Origin: Erinaceus europaeus | Lineage: Eukaryota; Chordata; Mammalia; Eulipotyphla; Erinaceidae | DNA length: 64,000 nt | Assembly (NCBI RefSeq): GCF_950295315.1 | Contig: NC_080164.1 | Span: forward strand, 54,841,451-54,905,450 | Direction: 5' to 3' | Part shown: positions 20,068-30,789 of the stretch, piece by piece | Layout: every line of letters starts with the position of its first letter | Position numbering within the stretch: position 1 is the first letter of the stretch | Program-made: the position numbers and the translations under genes | The notes under the pieces: model-generated | Databases searched by the model: none | The model's input: the letters and a program-made list of their open reading frames with translations, nothing else | What the model was told of the DNA's origin: nothing

Positions 20068-20572
20068 CATAACACTGCAGCAGGCTGGTGCTTCTCGCCC
20101 CGTGTTCTTGCTAGTCGTCACCCATGGAAACGGCCAGGCCCCAAGTGGAAGCGGGTGGGGCCGGGGACCTTCGTTTTCAAGAAGAAAGTTCTTCACCCTC
20201 CCACCTTCCCGACACGCATTTCAGGAGAGAAATGTCCTTAGACTGAGCTTAGGTTGATAAGAGATGTGTTGATGGGGAAAAGGGACACCTTTTTCTCTTA
20301 AAAGGTGATAGTTGACCTCGTGAGGTAGTGCGGTGCGCGCGGTTACCCAGAATTCCGAGGGCCTCGGCGGCGCGTTTCCGGGCGCCCTGCTCCTCGCCCA
20401 GCTGCGGGACCTCCCTCCCGCCCGACTTGGCTCGGCAGTCGCCTGCTTCGCGCTCTTCCCACCCTCCTCCAATTTATAGTACAATTTATGGTTACGAGAG
20501 CACTGCGTTTTACTCTGTTTCTCAGGATTTCTGCTGAGACTTGGCATCTGCAGATAACACCATTCGACTTTG

Positions 20573-20705
20573 TTTTTTAATGTAAAGGGAGAGGGACAGA
20601 GCGGCTCCACCTGAAGCTTCCCCTCATGTGCGGTCGCGCGTGTGGTGGCAGAGGCTGGAACCCGGATCCTCCAGCAAGGTGAAATGTCTGCCCTACGCTT
20701 GGTGA
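20573..20705 (-). repeat. Unclassified tRNA-type SINE, inverted
   Basis: GAGAGGGACAGAGCGG, CCACCTGAAGCTTCCCC, GGCTGGAACCCGGATCCTCC, then an inverted A-box region (GTCTGCCCTACGCTTGGTGA). SINE layout, but not one of families A-D. Confidence 0.5.
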
Positions 20706-20860
20706 CCCAAGAATACTGCTTTTTGGTGGTTTTTCTTCCTAAGCTTTGCCCCCTTTAAAATTGTCCAAAAACTTAATGTCAAACTCCTTCACAGTATTTA
20801 ATGGGTGTGTGGGCGAGGAGGAGGGGAACAGCATAATACTTATGCAAAAACACTTTGACG

Positions 20861-21020
20861 TGGTCCGGGAGGTGGCGCAGTGGATAAGGCATTGGACTCT
20901 GAAGCATGAGGTCTCCAGTTCATTCCCCTGCAGCACATGTACCAGTGATGTCTGGTTCTTTCTCTCTGTCTCCTATCATTTCTCATGAATCAACAAATAA
21001 AAATTAAAAAAAAAAAAAAA
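20861..21020 (+). repeat. SINE-C, well preserved
   Basis: TGGTCCGGGAGGTGGCGCAG head, A box intact, TCTGGTTCTTTCTCTCTG and a 15-bp A-run. Confidence 0.93.
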
Positions 21021-21021
21021 A

Positions 21022-21105
21022 GACTGATGACCGAGGCACCACAGGTCCCTGGTTCAGCCCAGCACCACCATAAACCATAGCTAAGCAGTGCTCTGGGAGA
21101 TAGTA
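21022..21105 (+). repeat. SINE-D fragment
   Basis: Lacks the first part of the head; CCTGGTTCAGCCCAGCACCA and AGCTAAGCAGTGCTCTGGG remain. Confidence 0.65.
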
Positions 21106-21189
21106 CATACATGCTATCTGGACTGGAAGTCTTTTCATATATCCACATAAACTTGTTTTTTTTTAATTATTTCTTATTTATATGATAAA

Positions 21190-21338
21190 AAATATCGTCA
21201 TGACAGAGGACCTAGTGGGGTTGCATTGTTATATAGAAAACTGAGAAATGTTTTGCATGTACAAACTTATATTTACTGTTGACTGTAAAACATTAATTAC
21301 CCAATAAAGAAGTTAAAATATATATATATATATATATC
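21190..21338 (+). mobile_element. L1 3' UTR fragment with (TA)n
   Basis: ATGACAGAGGACCTAGTGGG, GCATGTACAAACTTATATTT, CATTAATTACCCAATAAAGA, followed by (TA)n at 21319-21338. Confidence 0.85.
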
Positions 21339-21389
21339 TACAAGACCGTAGGATAAAAGGGGTACAATTCCACATAATTCCCATTACCA
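21339..21389 (-). mobile_element. Family F 3' fragment
   Basis: Short inverted F end (AAGACCGTAGGATAAAAGGG, TTCCACATAATTCCCATTA) lying just before copy F3. Confidence 0.65.
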
Positions 21390-21392
21390 GTT

Positions 21393-22252
21393 TTTTTTAA
21401 ATCTTTTTTTTTGTTATTTAAGAAAGGATTAATTAACAAAACCATAGGGTAGGAGGGGTACAACTCCACACAATTCCCACCACCCAATCTCCATATCCCA
21501 CCCCCTCCCCCGATAGTTTTCCCATTCTCTATCCCTCTGGGAGCATGGACCCAGGGTCATTGTGGGTTGCAGAAGGTGGAAGGTCTGGCATCTGTAATTG
21601 CTTCCCGGCTGAACATGGGCGTTGACTGGTCGGTCCATACTCCCAGTCTGCCTCTCTCTTTCCCTAGTAGGGTGGGTCTCTGGGGAAGCTGAGCTCCAGG
21701 ACACATTGGTGGTGTCTTCAATCCAGGGAAGCCTGGCCAGCATCCTGATGGCATCTGGAACCTGGTGACTGAAAAGAAAGTTAACATACGAAGCCAAACA
21801 AATTGTTGAGCGATCATGGACCCAAAGCTTGGAATAGTGGAGAGGAAGTGTTAGGGAGGTACTCACTGCAAACTCTAGTGTACTTCTGCTTTCAGGTATA
21901 TATTTTGCAGTAGTTTATGGATATGTGTGAACATAAGCTCTCTCTCACAGAAACTGGTGTATATCTAGGTTATGGGACTTTGTTAGAAAGTGAACCACCT
22001 GAGATGAAATTAGAGTATACTGTGAAAGGAAAGGTCTCACCCGAGTAATGAAGCTGAAGGGTTGTCATTCCACACTTGAAGTCTCTGGACACAGTCTGAA
22101 GTGAAGCATGGTTGCGTTGGCTAGGTTGTGATCGGCAGATGCAATATTATTTGATATGGATTGGGAGAGGCATACGGGAAAGTGGGCCCTATCCAAGGGT
22201 TCCAGGACTGGGGGAAGTAGAGGCTCTATAGTGGAGATGTGAGGTTCAGTTT
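21393..22252 (-). mobile_element. Family F copy F3, internally deleted type
   Basis: Antisense. After GAGAGGAAGTGTTAGGGAGG the sequence jumps to GTACTCACTGCAAACTC, omitting roughly 0.7-0.9 kb present in the copy at 32.2-33.8 kb. The same junction occurs in F7. Both ends carry CAG plus a T-run and AA, possibly the duplication. Confidence 0.82.
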
Positions 22253-22561
22253 TTTTTTTTTTAATAGAGAAATATGAGCCTGTTATGTTTGGCTAGTAAT
22301 GCCTCTTTTCTTTCTCTATGGCATTTAGTGGATATAGTATTTTCAGCCCCTAAACTGTTGACTTTTTAAGGGGAGGGGAGCTTACAGTTTTCATTTGTAC
22401 AAACAAAACTAAATGAATATTCCATATATATCTATTCATACCCATGGTTACTATAATTTCAAAGAAGTATAAAAACTATCAAAGAAATGCATAGTTGCCA
22501 AGTTTATGTAATATTACAATATTTTTTCTCTCAATTTGTTTTTTGATTAGTTATTTTTAAT
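22253..22561. other. No recognisable feature
   Basis: AT-rich sequence after F3 with nothing identified. Confidence 0.5.
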
Positions 22562-22638
22562 TTGAAGCTTCCTCTCTGCAGGTGAGGTCCAGATGCGTGG
22601 TAATGTGTGGTCAACTAGGTACATCACCACCTGTTGCC
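22562..22638 (-). repeat. SINE-B fragment
   Basis: Inverted spacer and head only: GAAGCTTCCTCTCTGCAGGT ... ACATCACCACCTG. Confidence 0.65.
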
Positions 22639-22671
22639 TAATTTATTTACTATCTATAAATGAGAGGGCAG

Positions 22672-22800
22672 GGCGGAAGGGTAGCTATCATAATGGTTAT
22701 GCATAGAGACTCTCATGCCTGAGGCTTTAAAGTCACAGGTTCAATCCCCTGCACATCATAATCCAGAAGTGAGCAAAGCTCTGGTTAAAAAATAAATAAT
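22672..22800 (+). repeat. SINE-D
   Basis: GGGCGGAAGGGTAGCTATCA head, CACAGGTTCAATCCCC, tail AAAAAATAAATAA. Confidence 0.85.
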
Positions 22801-22807
22801 GTGAATG

Positions 22808-22932
22808 GAAGGGTAGGATAGGGGAGACAGCAAAAGACTTTCATGTCTCAGGCTTGGAGGTCACAGGTTCAATCACCATTATCACCATATGCCAGAGCTG
22901 AGAAGAGCTCTAGTAAAAAAAAAAAAAACATC
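22808..22932 (+). repeat. SINE-D
   Basis: Second head-to-tail copy, with GGAGACAGCAAAAGACTTTC in place of the ATAATGGTTATG segment. Confidence 0.8.
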
Positions 22933-23144
22933 TTGTGATCTAATTCTATTGTGGCTCTATTTTTGTGACTTGCTAGTGCCAGTTCATAATTCCTGCCTAG
23001 TTTAACACATATATATGCATTGCTTAAATTACCAGTGCTGTGTATATTAGTGATATTAACCTTTTGACTATAGTTACAAGTATTTTCCCACTTTTAATTC
23101 ATCATTTAGTGTGGCCTGTGATATTAATTTCCTTTTCTCTCTTT

Positions 23145-23376
23145 TTAAAAAATTTTATTCATTTTATTGTTGGATAGAGACAGAAATTGCGAGGTAAGGG
23201 GGAGTGGGAGAGAGGGAGGGGAAGGAGAAGAGGGAAGAAGAGAGAAGAGGGAGAGAGACACCTGCAGAGCTGCTCTACCACTTGTGAAGCTTCTCCCCGT
23301 GTAGACCAGAGGCTTGAATCCAGGTCCTTGCATGCTATAACATGCACAGTATACTCTGTGTGCTACCACCTGGCCT
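23145..23376 (-). repeat. SINE-B with expanded GA body
   Basis: Inverted; the GAGA segment of the body has grown to about 70 bp (GGGAGTGGGAGAGAGGGAGG and on). Confidence 0.87.
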
Positions 23377-23450
23377 TTCTTTTCTTTCCTTCTTCCTTCG
23401 TTCGTTCCTTCCTTCCTCTTTTCCTTCCTCCCTTCCTCTCTTTCTGTTTT
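23377..23450. repeat. Pyrimidine-rich simple tract
   Basis: CTTCC/TTCG units adjoining the SINE-B head. Confidence 0.85.
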
Positions 23451-23451
23451 A

Positions 23452-23632
23452 GAGGTTGAGAAACAGAGGGAGAGACACAGAGAAAAGGAGAGATACTAGA
23501 GGATCCCTCAACTGCTTGCAACCCCCCCACCCCACACACACACCCCAGCTCCCATGTGATGACTAGGGCTCAAACCCAGATCTTCATACATGGAAAATGT
23601 GCATTTACCAGGTGAGCTATTGCTTGACCCTA
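23452..23632 (-). repeat. Unclassified SINE, inverted
   Basis: GAGAAACAGAGGGAGAGACA body, C-rich spacer, GGGCTCAAACCCAGATCTTC and GTGAGCTATTGCTTGACC. tRNA-type layout, not families A-D. Confidence 0.55.
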
Positions 23633-23639
23633 TGGTCAT

Positions 23640-24422
23640 TTCTTCTTTCTTTCTTTCTTTCTTTCTTTCTTTTTTTTTTTTTTTTTTAAGTTTTTATAAA
23701 ATGGAAACACTGACAAGACCATAGGATAAGAGGGGTGCAAATCCACACAATTCCCACCACTGAAACTCCATATCCCATTCCCTCCCTTGATAGCTTTCCT
23801 GTTCTTTATCCCTCTGGGAGCGTGGACCCAGGATCATCATGGGGTGCAGAAGGTGGAAGGTCTGGCTTCTGCAATTGCTTCCCAGCTGAACATGGGTGTC
23901 AGCAGGTTGATCCATACTCCCAGCCTGACTCTCTCTTTCCCTAGTTCTGCAGGGATCTGGGGAGGTGGGGCTCCAGGAGACATGGTGATATTGTCTGTCC
24001 TGGGAAGTTGGCATTATGGTAGCATCTGGAACCTGGTGGCTGAAAAAGAGTTAAGATAGAAAGCAGAGCAAATTGTTGACCAGTCATGAGCCTAAAGGCA
24101 AGAGTACTGCGGAAGGAGATTGGGGTCTCCATTTTGGAAAAAGCTAGTAGGTCTGTTTTAGGTATATCCCCAGGAGCCCATGACCCAACTAGTTTTTGCC
24201 TGTGCCTGACATCTAATATGCAGGTGACCTAAGTTATTGTCTGGAGGGATAGTGTCACAGTTGGAAAAAGGACCAGAAAGGTAGATTAGGGAAGAGAGTA
24301 GCTCCCAGATATGGGAAAAGTATAAATATTGTTAGCTGTAAAACCCATAGATCTGATCTGGGGCCCATAGCTATCACAGGAGTCTATGTAACCTCTGCAT
24401 CCCTGTAGGTCTGAGCTCACAA
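23640..24422 (-). mobile_element. Family F copy F4
   Basis: (TTTC)n and a T-run at 23640-23689 form the inverted tail; the body runs from AATGGAAACACTGACAAGAC to GTAGGTCTGAGCTCAC. It retains the middle region deleted in F3/F7 and is 5' truncated. Confidence 0.82.
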
Positions 24423-24443
24423 TTTCTTAAAAGATGTTTTTCT

Positions 24444-24722
24444 GGGAGTCGGGCTGTAGCGCAGCGGGTTAAGTGCTGGTGGCGCAAAGCACAAGGACCG
24501 GCATAGGGATCCCGGTTCGAACCCCGGCTCCCCACCTGCAGGGGAGTCGCTTCACAAGCGGTGAAGCAGGTCTGCAGGTGTCTATCTTTCTCTCCTCCTC
24601 TCTGTCTTCCCCTCCTCTCTCCATTTCTCTCTGTCCTATCCAACAACAACAACAACAATAATAACTACAACAATAAAACAACAAGGGCAACAAAAGGGAA
24701 TAAATAAAATTAAATAAAAAAA
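24444..24722 (+). repeat. SINE-A, young
   Basis: GGGAGTCGGGCTGTAGCGCA head, both Pol III boxes intact, perfect 15-bp duplication AAAAGATGTTTTTCT at 24429-24443 and 24721-24735. Confidence 0.95.
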
Positions 24723-24997
24723 AAGATGTTTTTCTTTTTCTTTCTGTTTTGATTTCCACCCAATAAAACTTTTACTGGAGGAGAGAAAGGAGAGTCTAAC
24801 AAAAAGGAAGGCCATGATGCCAGATGGACTAAAGTAGCATAGAATACAATTCATCTTGAAGTCATTTATATATTACCAGTTCCAACTATAAGATAAAAAT
24901 GACACTTCATAAATCTCGAGAAATTTATAGTAAAATTCACCTGAGAAAAAGTAAATAGTGATAGCTTTCAAAGATACTCATTTAGAAAGTTGAGAGG

Positions 24998-25140
24998 GAC
25001 CATGTTAAGTGAGGTAAGTCAGAAACAAAAGGATGAACATGGGATGATCTTACTCACAGACAGAAGTTGAAAAACAAGATCAGAAGGGAAAACTCTAAAC
25101 AGAACTTAGACTGGAGTTGGTGTATTGCACCAAAGTAAAC
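24998..25140 (+). mobile_element. L1 part of L1/F chimera
   Basis: Sense L1 ORF2 end and start of 3' UTR (GACCATGTTAAGTGAGGTAA ... TGCACCAAAGTAAACGGCTC). It has no poly(A) of its own and passes straight into family F. Confidence 0.82.
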
Positions 25141-25507
25141 GGCTCTTTTTTCAGCCACCAGGTTCCAGATGCTACCATGATGCCAACCTGACTTCCCTGG
25201 GCAGACCACCCCACCAATGTGTCCTGGAGCCCCGCCTCCCCAGATTCCTGCCCCACTAGGGAAAGGGATAGGTTGGGAGTATGGAGCAACCTGCTAAAGC
25301 CCATGTTCAGTGGGGAAGCAATTACAGAAGCCAGAACTTCTACTTTCTGTACCCCATAATGACCCTGAGTCCATACTCCCAGAGGGATAAAGAATAGGAA
25401 AGCTATCAGGGGAGGGAATGGGATATGAGTTCTGGTGGTGTGGAACTGTACCCCTCTTAGCCTATGGTCTTGTGATTATTTCCATTTTATAAATAAGAAT
25501 TAAAAAA
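25141..25507 (+). mobile_element. Family F part of L1/F chimera (F5)
   Basis: TTTTTTCAGCCACCAGGTTC to a terminal A-rich tail. One duplication, AGAAAGTTGAGAGG (24984-24997) and AGAAAGTGGAGAGG (25508-25521), encloses both the L1 and F parts, so they integrated together. Confidence 0.82.
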
Positions 25508-25521
25508 AGAAAGTGGAGAGG

Positions 25522-25904
25522 ACAGCAGAGTGTGAGTATGAACTACCTTCACAGATACATAGCTAAATAGACAGTAATGAGTATCTAACATGTAAATATA
25601 TGCCATTAGCTTATATATGTACTACTTTTTATTTATTAAAAGTTTGATGTAAAATTAATCAGAATTATAACCCATAAATAAGTGCATATAAGTAGAAGTT
25701 TAATGTGATGAGGTTGTGAAATCTTTATTTTTATATAGGCATGCCCATTAGACATTTCTGTTGTATTTCCATTATTGCTGTTGTACTCACCTGTATCTAT
25801 TTTCTTCTAGAATTATAGATACCTTATTAAAATATTTCAATATACAGTCTAGCAGAAATTCATTTATAAGGAGGAAACAAAGAGTCTAGCGTTTTTGTAT
25901 TTCT
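25522..25904. other. No recognisable feature
   Basis: AT-rich sequence with nothing identified. Confidence 0.5.
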
Positions 25905-26250
25905 TGCAAGTTCATGCTTCAATTATTTGTATTCCACAAGTGAGCAAAATCATCCCATAGTTGTCTTTCATCTCTTTACTTAGTTCATTCACTAAGCTAG
26001 ATTCTTTAAAAAATACTAATTATTTAATAATGGTCTATAAGATGATTAGATTACAGGATTTACTTCTACACTATGCCCACCATCAAAGTGTCCTCCTCCC
26101 CAGATCACCTCCATAATTCTCAGTCTTAAGAGACAATTTGGCTATTCCCTTTTATACTATATATATGTATACATATATTTTTATTTTTTATTATTTTTTT
26201 TACAAATTTATGTGTTTCAGTTATCTGTATTCCACAAGTGTAGCCTCAGA
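25905..26250 (-). mobile_element. Inverted L1 3' fragments, nested
   Basis: Two inverted ORF2-end pieces (TTGTATTCCACAAGTGAGCA at 25927 and CTGTATTCCACAAGTGTAGC at 26226) flank an inverted old 3' UTR (CTATGCCCACCATCAAAGTG). This suggests one L1 3' end inserted in another. Confidence 0.6.
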
Positions 26251-26599
26251 AGAGAGTGATATGACAATTGCCTAAGGTTTTTATGCTTTCCAGGTCCTGG
26301 TGTATCCCTACTAAAATCCTATTGTCCTTCTTGCTTTTGGGGGATTTCCATAAAGTATTATATTTTCTTTCAAATAAACTCTTTCAATTTAAGCTTACCT
26401 GAGTAACATCTCTTCCTTTTGAAACCAAATAATGCCATCTAAAGTCATATGACCTTCTATCTACCCAAGTTTTCTAGTAGCTTTTTCTCTACATAGAGAG
26501 TATACTTTTTGTTCATTTCATCTGTAAATATAGTTTAGGGGTTTTTTTTTCTGCTTTACAATGAAAATATTTACTGTTGTCCTTTTACATCTTTGCCTT

Positions 26600-26735
26600 T
26601 TCAGAGAGACCAAAGCACTGTTTTGCCACTTATGATCTTTCACCCTTTTATTTTTCTGCAGTGCAAGTGATCAAACTCAGGACCTCATGAATGCTAGGCA
26701 TATACTCTACTGGTGAGTCGCCTCCTTAACCCTTC
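26600..26735 (-). repeat. ID/tRNA-Ala-like SINE, inverted
   Basis: AAACTCAGGACCTCATGAAT and GCTAGGCATATACTCTACTG are the inverted B-box and A-box sides of a tRNA-like head. Confidence 0.55.
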
Positions 26736-26744
26736 ACGTGATAT

Positions 26745-26852
26745 ATGAATTTCTTTATTGGGAAATTAATGTTTTACATTCAACAGTAAATACAATAGTT
26801 TGTACATGCATAACATTTCCCAGTTTTCCATATAACAATACAATCTGCTTTA
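26745..26852 (-). mobile_element. L1 3' UTR, inverted
   Basis: ATTTCTTTATTGGGAAATTA, GTTTGTACATGCATAACATT: exact inverse of the L1 3' terminus. Confidence 0.85.
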
Positions 26853-27464
26853 TATTTTAAGGTACAGAAATTTTCCTTGCATCTGTGGAGACTGCCAAGC
26901 ATCAGTGGCTTGTAAATGTGATATTGGTTTCTCAAATGTGTTTCAAAATAATGTTACCAACTAGATATATATTTTTTAGTTCTGTGCTTTCAATTCTGGT
27001 AGTGATTCATGTGAGCATGATAGTGATTCATCTGATGGAAATGAGCCACAGTAGTTGCAAAGAAGTACAGAGTTTCCTATAACCTAATTTTAAAAGTCTC
27101 ATATGTAAATAGGAATATGAATTTCCAGCAATATTTAACTTATATTTAAATACAAAAAATGAGGAAAGATATTAACAATAAAATTAATTTTCAAACATAA
27201 AACAATAGAAGGCATTGCTTGAATTTATATTTAAATACAATAAACAAAAATAGAAATTAAGATACATTTTATATCTCATACCTTATATAGACACATAGTC
27301 CTTTACTCAAACTTTCTGAGCTTGATGTGTTACAGAACTCAGAATTATTTGGATTTTAGATAAAAATATAATGCATATATCATGTATTCTGTAACACCTC
27401 AGTAGGGTCTAAAGTAGCATTTTAAAGTCAGACAGTAATATTTATGCAACAAAATACAACCCTG
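26853..27464. other. No recognisable feature
   Basis: Very AT-rich, unassigned. The repeated ATTTATATTTAAATACAA at about 27141 and 27220 is a minor local duplication. Confidence 0.5.
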
Positions 27465-27762
27465 GGAGTAGGGAGGGTAGCACAGTGGGTTAAGCACATG
27501 TGGTACAAAGCGCAAGGATAGGCGTAAGAATCCTGGTTCGAGCCCCCGGCTCTCCACCTGCAGGGGAGTTGCTTCACAGCAGGTGAAGCAGGTCTGAAGG
27601 TGTCTATCTTTCTCTCACCCTCTCTGTCTTCCCCTCCTCTCTCCTTTTCTCTCTGTCCTATCCAACGACAACATCAATAACAACAACAACAATAATAACT
27701 ACAACAACAATAAAAAACAACAAGGGCAACAAAAGAGAAAATAAATATAAAATATTTTTTAA
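27465..27762 (+). repeat. SINE-A
   Basis: Head AGTAGGGAGGGTAGCACAGT, AAC/AAT linker, tail AATAAATATAAAATATT. Flanked by AAATACAACC and AAATACAATCC. Confidence 0.92.
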
Positions 27763-27775
27763 AATACAATCCAGA

Positions 27776-28119
27776 GGGTTGGGCGGTGGCGCAGTGGGTT
27801 AAGCATATGTGGCGCAAAGTGCAAGGGCGGGCCTAAGGATCCCGGTTCGAGCCCCCAGCTCCCCACCTGCAGGGGAGTCGCTACACAGGCGGTGAAGCAG
27901 GTCTGCAGGTGTCTTTCTCTCCCCCTCTCTGTCTTCCTCTCCTCTCTCCATTTCTCTCTGGCCTATCCAACAACGAACAACGTCAACAATGGCAATAATA
28001 ATAACCATAACGAGGCTACAACAACAAGGGCAACAAAAGGGGAAAAAAATGGCCTCCAGTAGGGGTGGATTCATGGTGCAGGCACCAAGCCCAGCAATAA
28101 CCCTGGAGGAAAAAAAAAA
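27776..28119 (+). repeat. SINE-A, long form
   Basis: Complete head, body, linker, GGGCAACAAAAGGGG and 3' module (ATGGCCTCCAGTAGGGGTGG ... ATAACCCTGGAGG) before the A-run. Confidence 0.93.
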
Positions 28120-28542
28120 ATCCTAACCAGTATAAATAAATGCTATGTAACCAATAGAATAACTTTGACATCTAATCAGGTTAGATTGTGCTATCAAATG
28201 AGTTTGCTGCAAGTTTATGTTAAACTTTAGGTTTCTACAAACTTTTTGAATTTGAGAGTTAGAGATAATAGTTTATAGACCTAGGCAAGCATGTTCAGGT
28301 TTCAACATCTGACCAGCTATGGAAGTCAATTAAAGAGTTCTTTCAGGTCCCAGCTGTGTTAGGTAGTCTTGTGGTTTGGGGTGTTTAGTCTGAAAACCTA
28401 AGAGTACACTTTTAGAAGAACAAAGTACAGAGTTGGAGGTAATTATTGAAAAAGTATTGGTTAAAGTATCTGAACTTGAATTCTTGACCTTTGTCGCTAG
28501 CCATTACTGTAGTGTTTGGTATTTTGGTTAAAAAATTACAAA
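28120..28542. other. No recognisable feature
   Basis: Unassigned sequence; no repeat or exon identified. Confidence 0.5.
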
Positions 28543-28630
28543 AGGGAAGAGGAGATAGCTCAACAGGTAAAGTACATGTCTTACCCTATGTGAAACTCTG
28601 GGTTGTTCATTCTCTAGCATCTCATTTAAA
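28543..28630 (+). repeat. Unclassified tRNA-type SINE fragment
   Basis: GGAGATAGCTCAACAGGTAA is an A-box-like head; the B-box side (GAAACTCTGGGTTGTTCATT) is decayed. Confidence 0.45.
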
Positions 28631-28662
28631 ATAGGAGAAAAAAATCCAGTAAACACATTTTT

Positions 28663-28934
28663 TTGTAAATTTTTATTTATTTTCCCTTCTGTTGCCTTTG
28701 TTGTCTTTTTATTGTTGTTGTTATTGATATTGTCGTTGTTGGATAGGACAGAGAGAAATGGAGAGAGGAAGGGAAGACAGGGGGAAAGAAAGATAGACAC
28801 CTGCAGACCTGCTTCACCACCTGTGAAGCAACTCCCCTGCAGGTGGGGAGCCGGGGATGGAACCGGGATCCTTACACTGGCCCTTGTGCTTTGCGCCACA
28901 TGTGCTTAACCCGCTGCGCTACTGCCCGACTCCC
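28663..28934 (-). repeat. SINE-A
   Basis: Inverted, tail TTTTTATTTATTTTCCC; ends GCTACTGCCCGACTCCCC. Confidence 0.93.
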
Positions 28935-29134
28935 CACACTTTCTATAAAACATAAAAATTGCCACATTTTACCTGAAACTTATCAATAAAGAGATTTTGC
29001 CTTGATGTTTTGTAAATATGCCATGTAAATCATTACCTCAGTGAAAATTAAGTTAAAAATGAATAAATGCCCTATGACTATTTGCAATGTTTTGATTGAA
29101 TCTCTTATAGTGTCAGAATTAACAACCCATTTAG

Positions 29135-29345
29135 TCATCATATAAATGTTTACTTTGTGGCAAACTGTGCTTGATGATGAGGAGATAGTTTAGTGAGAGA
29201 AACACACATAAATAGGACAATACTATATAATAACTGATCTGATCAGATATGCACTGTGCCATGGAACACCATGTTCTGGAGTGAGGGAAGGACCTGAAGA
29301 TTATAAGAAATAAGCTGGTCAAAGGAGAAGTAAAGGAAAGTGTTC
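29135..29345 (-). mobile_element. L2 relic
   Basis: CTGTGCTTGATGATGAGGAG and GACCTGAAGATTATAAGAAA follow the inverted L2 3' end order. It ends just before the MER5 element. Confidence 0.5.
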
Positions 29346-29351
29346 TAACAT

Positions 29352-29533
29352 TGTTTTTCAATGTATCAAACAGCACTATTGGTGTTACCTGTAAACTTGC
29401 CAGGAATGCGTATTCTCAGGCTCTACCCCAGATCTACTGAATCATAAACTCTGGGTGAAGCCTAGCACTCTTGTCTTAGTAAGGCACAACCATCCAGGTG
29501 ATTCTGGTGCATATTGAAGTTTGGGAATTGCTG
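29352..29533 (+). mobile_element. MER5-type hAT relic
   Basis: GTAAACTTGCCAGGAATGCG, TACCCCAGATCTACTGAATC, CATCCAGGTGATTCTGGTGC and GTTTGGGAATTGCTG match MER5A/B from end to end, about 180 bp. Confidence 0.85.
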
Positions 29534-29585
29534 TTTTAAACATCAGACCTGGAAAAAATCAGGTAAGCATTAAGAAATGAGATCA

Positions 29586-29712
29586 AAGGCCTGGGAAGCG
29601 GTATAGTGGATGGGGTAATGAACTCTGAAACATGAGTTCTTGAGTTTAGTCCCTAGCATCACATGTCAGAATGATGATCTGATTCTCTTCCAGCCCCATA
29701 AATAAATATTTT
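29586..29712 (+). repeat. SINE-C, old
   Basis: CTGGGAAGCGGTATAGTGGA head, TTGAGTTTAGTCCCTAGCAT B-box side. The SINE-B that follows is inserted in its tail. Confidence 0.75.
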
Positions 29713-29714
29713 TA

Positions 29715-29884
29715 TTTATTATTATTTAATTTTTGATAGAGACAGAAGTTGAGGAGAGAGAGACCTGCAGTACTATTTCACCTCTTATGAAGCTTCCCAG
29801 CTGCAGTGGAGACCAGCAGTCTGAACCCATGTAGTTGTGCACTGTAATCTGTGCACTCAACCAGGTGCACCACCACCCGGCCCC
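29715..29884 (-). repeat. SINE-B, shortened body
   Basis: Inverted; GAGAGAGAGACCTGCAG shows a 20-30 bp loss in the body. Ends CACCACCACCCGGCCCC. Confidence 0.85.
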
Positions 29885-29910
29885 AACAAATATTTTTTCT
29901 TTTCTTTTTT

Positions 29911-30190
29911 TAATATTTATTTATTTATTTTCCTTTTTTTGCCCTTGTTTTTTATTGTTGTAGTTATTGTTGTTATTGCTGTCGTCATTGTTAGATAGGA
30001 CAGAAAGAAATGGAGAGAGGAGGGGAAGACAGAGAGGGAGAAAGAAAGATAGACACCTGCAGACCTGTTTCACCGCCTGTGAAGTGAGTCCTTCGAAGGT
30101 GGGGAGATGGGGACTGGAACCGGATCCTTATGCCAGCCCTTGGGCTTTGCGCCATGTACACTTAAACTGCTGCGCTACCACCCAACTCCC
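29911..30190 (-). repeat. SINE-A
   Basis: Inverted copy from the TATTTATTTATTTATTTTCC tail to CTACCACCCAACTCCC. Confidence 0.92.
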
Positions 30191-30254
30191 AAAATCTTTT
30201 TACAAAGGAAAGAAACGAGATAAAAAAAGTTTTTGAAGAGGGTTAAGATATAGG

Positions 30255-30774
30255 CAATTCATATACTTATAGATTACAATAGAGGTCTTTTTATTTCATT
30301 CTGAATAACATGGAGACCCATACAAGAGTTTTCAGCAGACAAGTAACATAGTATAATTTATGTTTTAAAGGCATCATTTCATTGTATAACAAACTGACTG
30401 AATGCAGGAGGCATAAGGTGATGGTAGTTTGAACTAAGGTAGCAGAGAGAGAGTTAATGAGAAGTAGTATACTTGTGAATATATTTCGTAGGTATTGCTA
30501 ACTGAATTTTCCAGGGAAATGGAAGTACAGTGTGAGAAGAGTAAAAAAGTATTCTGAGATTTAGACTGAAAATTGGAAGGATAAATTTACTATTTTTATG
30601 AAATAAAAGAAAATGGAGAAAAATCAGTATTGGGTAGAAAATCAACAATCCAGTTTTGTACTTCTTGAGAAAACCGTGGACATCCAGATGGTGATGTCAA
30701 ATGATTTGTTAGGTATGTGTACATTTCTGAGATTTGAGTAGGCATCTGATGAGATATATCAGTTGGGAGGCAAT
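30255..30774 (-). mobile_element. L2 relic, longer segment
   Basis: GAGACCCATACAAGAGTTTT, AACATAGTATAATTTATGTT, GAATATATTTCGTAGGTATT, GGACATCCAGATGGTGATGT and CAGTTGGGAGGCAATAGTAT run in inverted L2 order over about 500 bp. Confidence 0.6.
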
Positions 30775-30789
30775 AGTATATAGACTTTT

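Larger units (their letters stand above)
19690..20480. promoter_or_regulatory. CpG-island-like promoter, gene unknown
   Basis: The only GC-rich, CpG-dense stretch in the window, densest at 19915-20470 (for example CGCGCGGTTACC and CTCGGCGGCGCGTTTCCGGG). No TATA box. It carries CCAAT-box, ETS-like and YY1-like sites, the usual makeup of a housekeeping, often bidirectional, promoter. On the plus strand an ATG at 20123 opens 40 codons, too little to name a product. No splice junction could be fixed, so orientation and gene remain open. Confidence 0.65.

Noticed and set aside
20861..20940. tRNA-like sequence with A and B boxes
   Set aside because: It is the head of a SINE-C followed by SINE body and A-tail; no mature tRNA fold was supported. 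The same applies to the other SINE heads.
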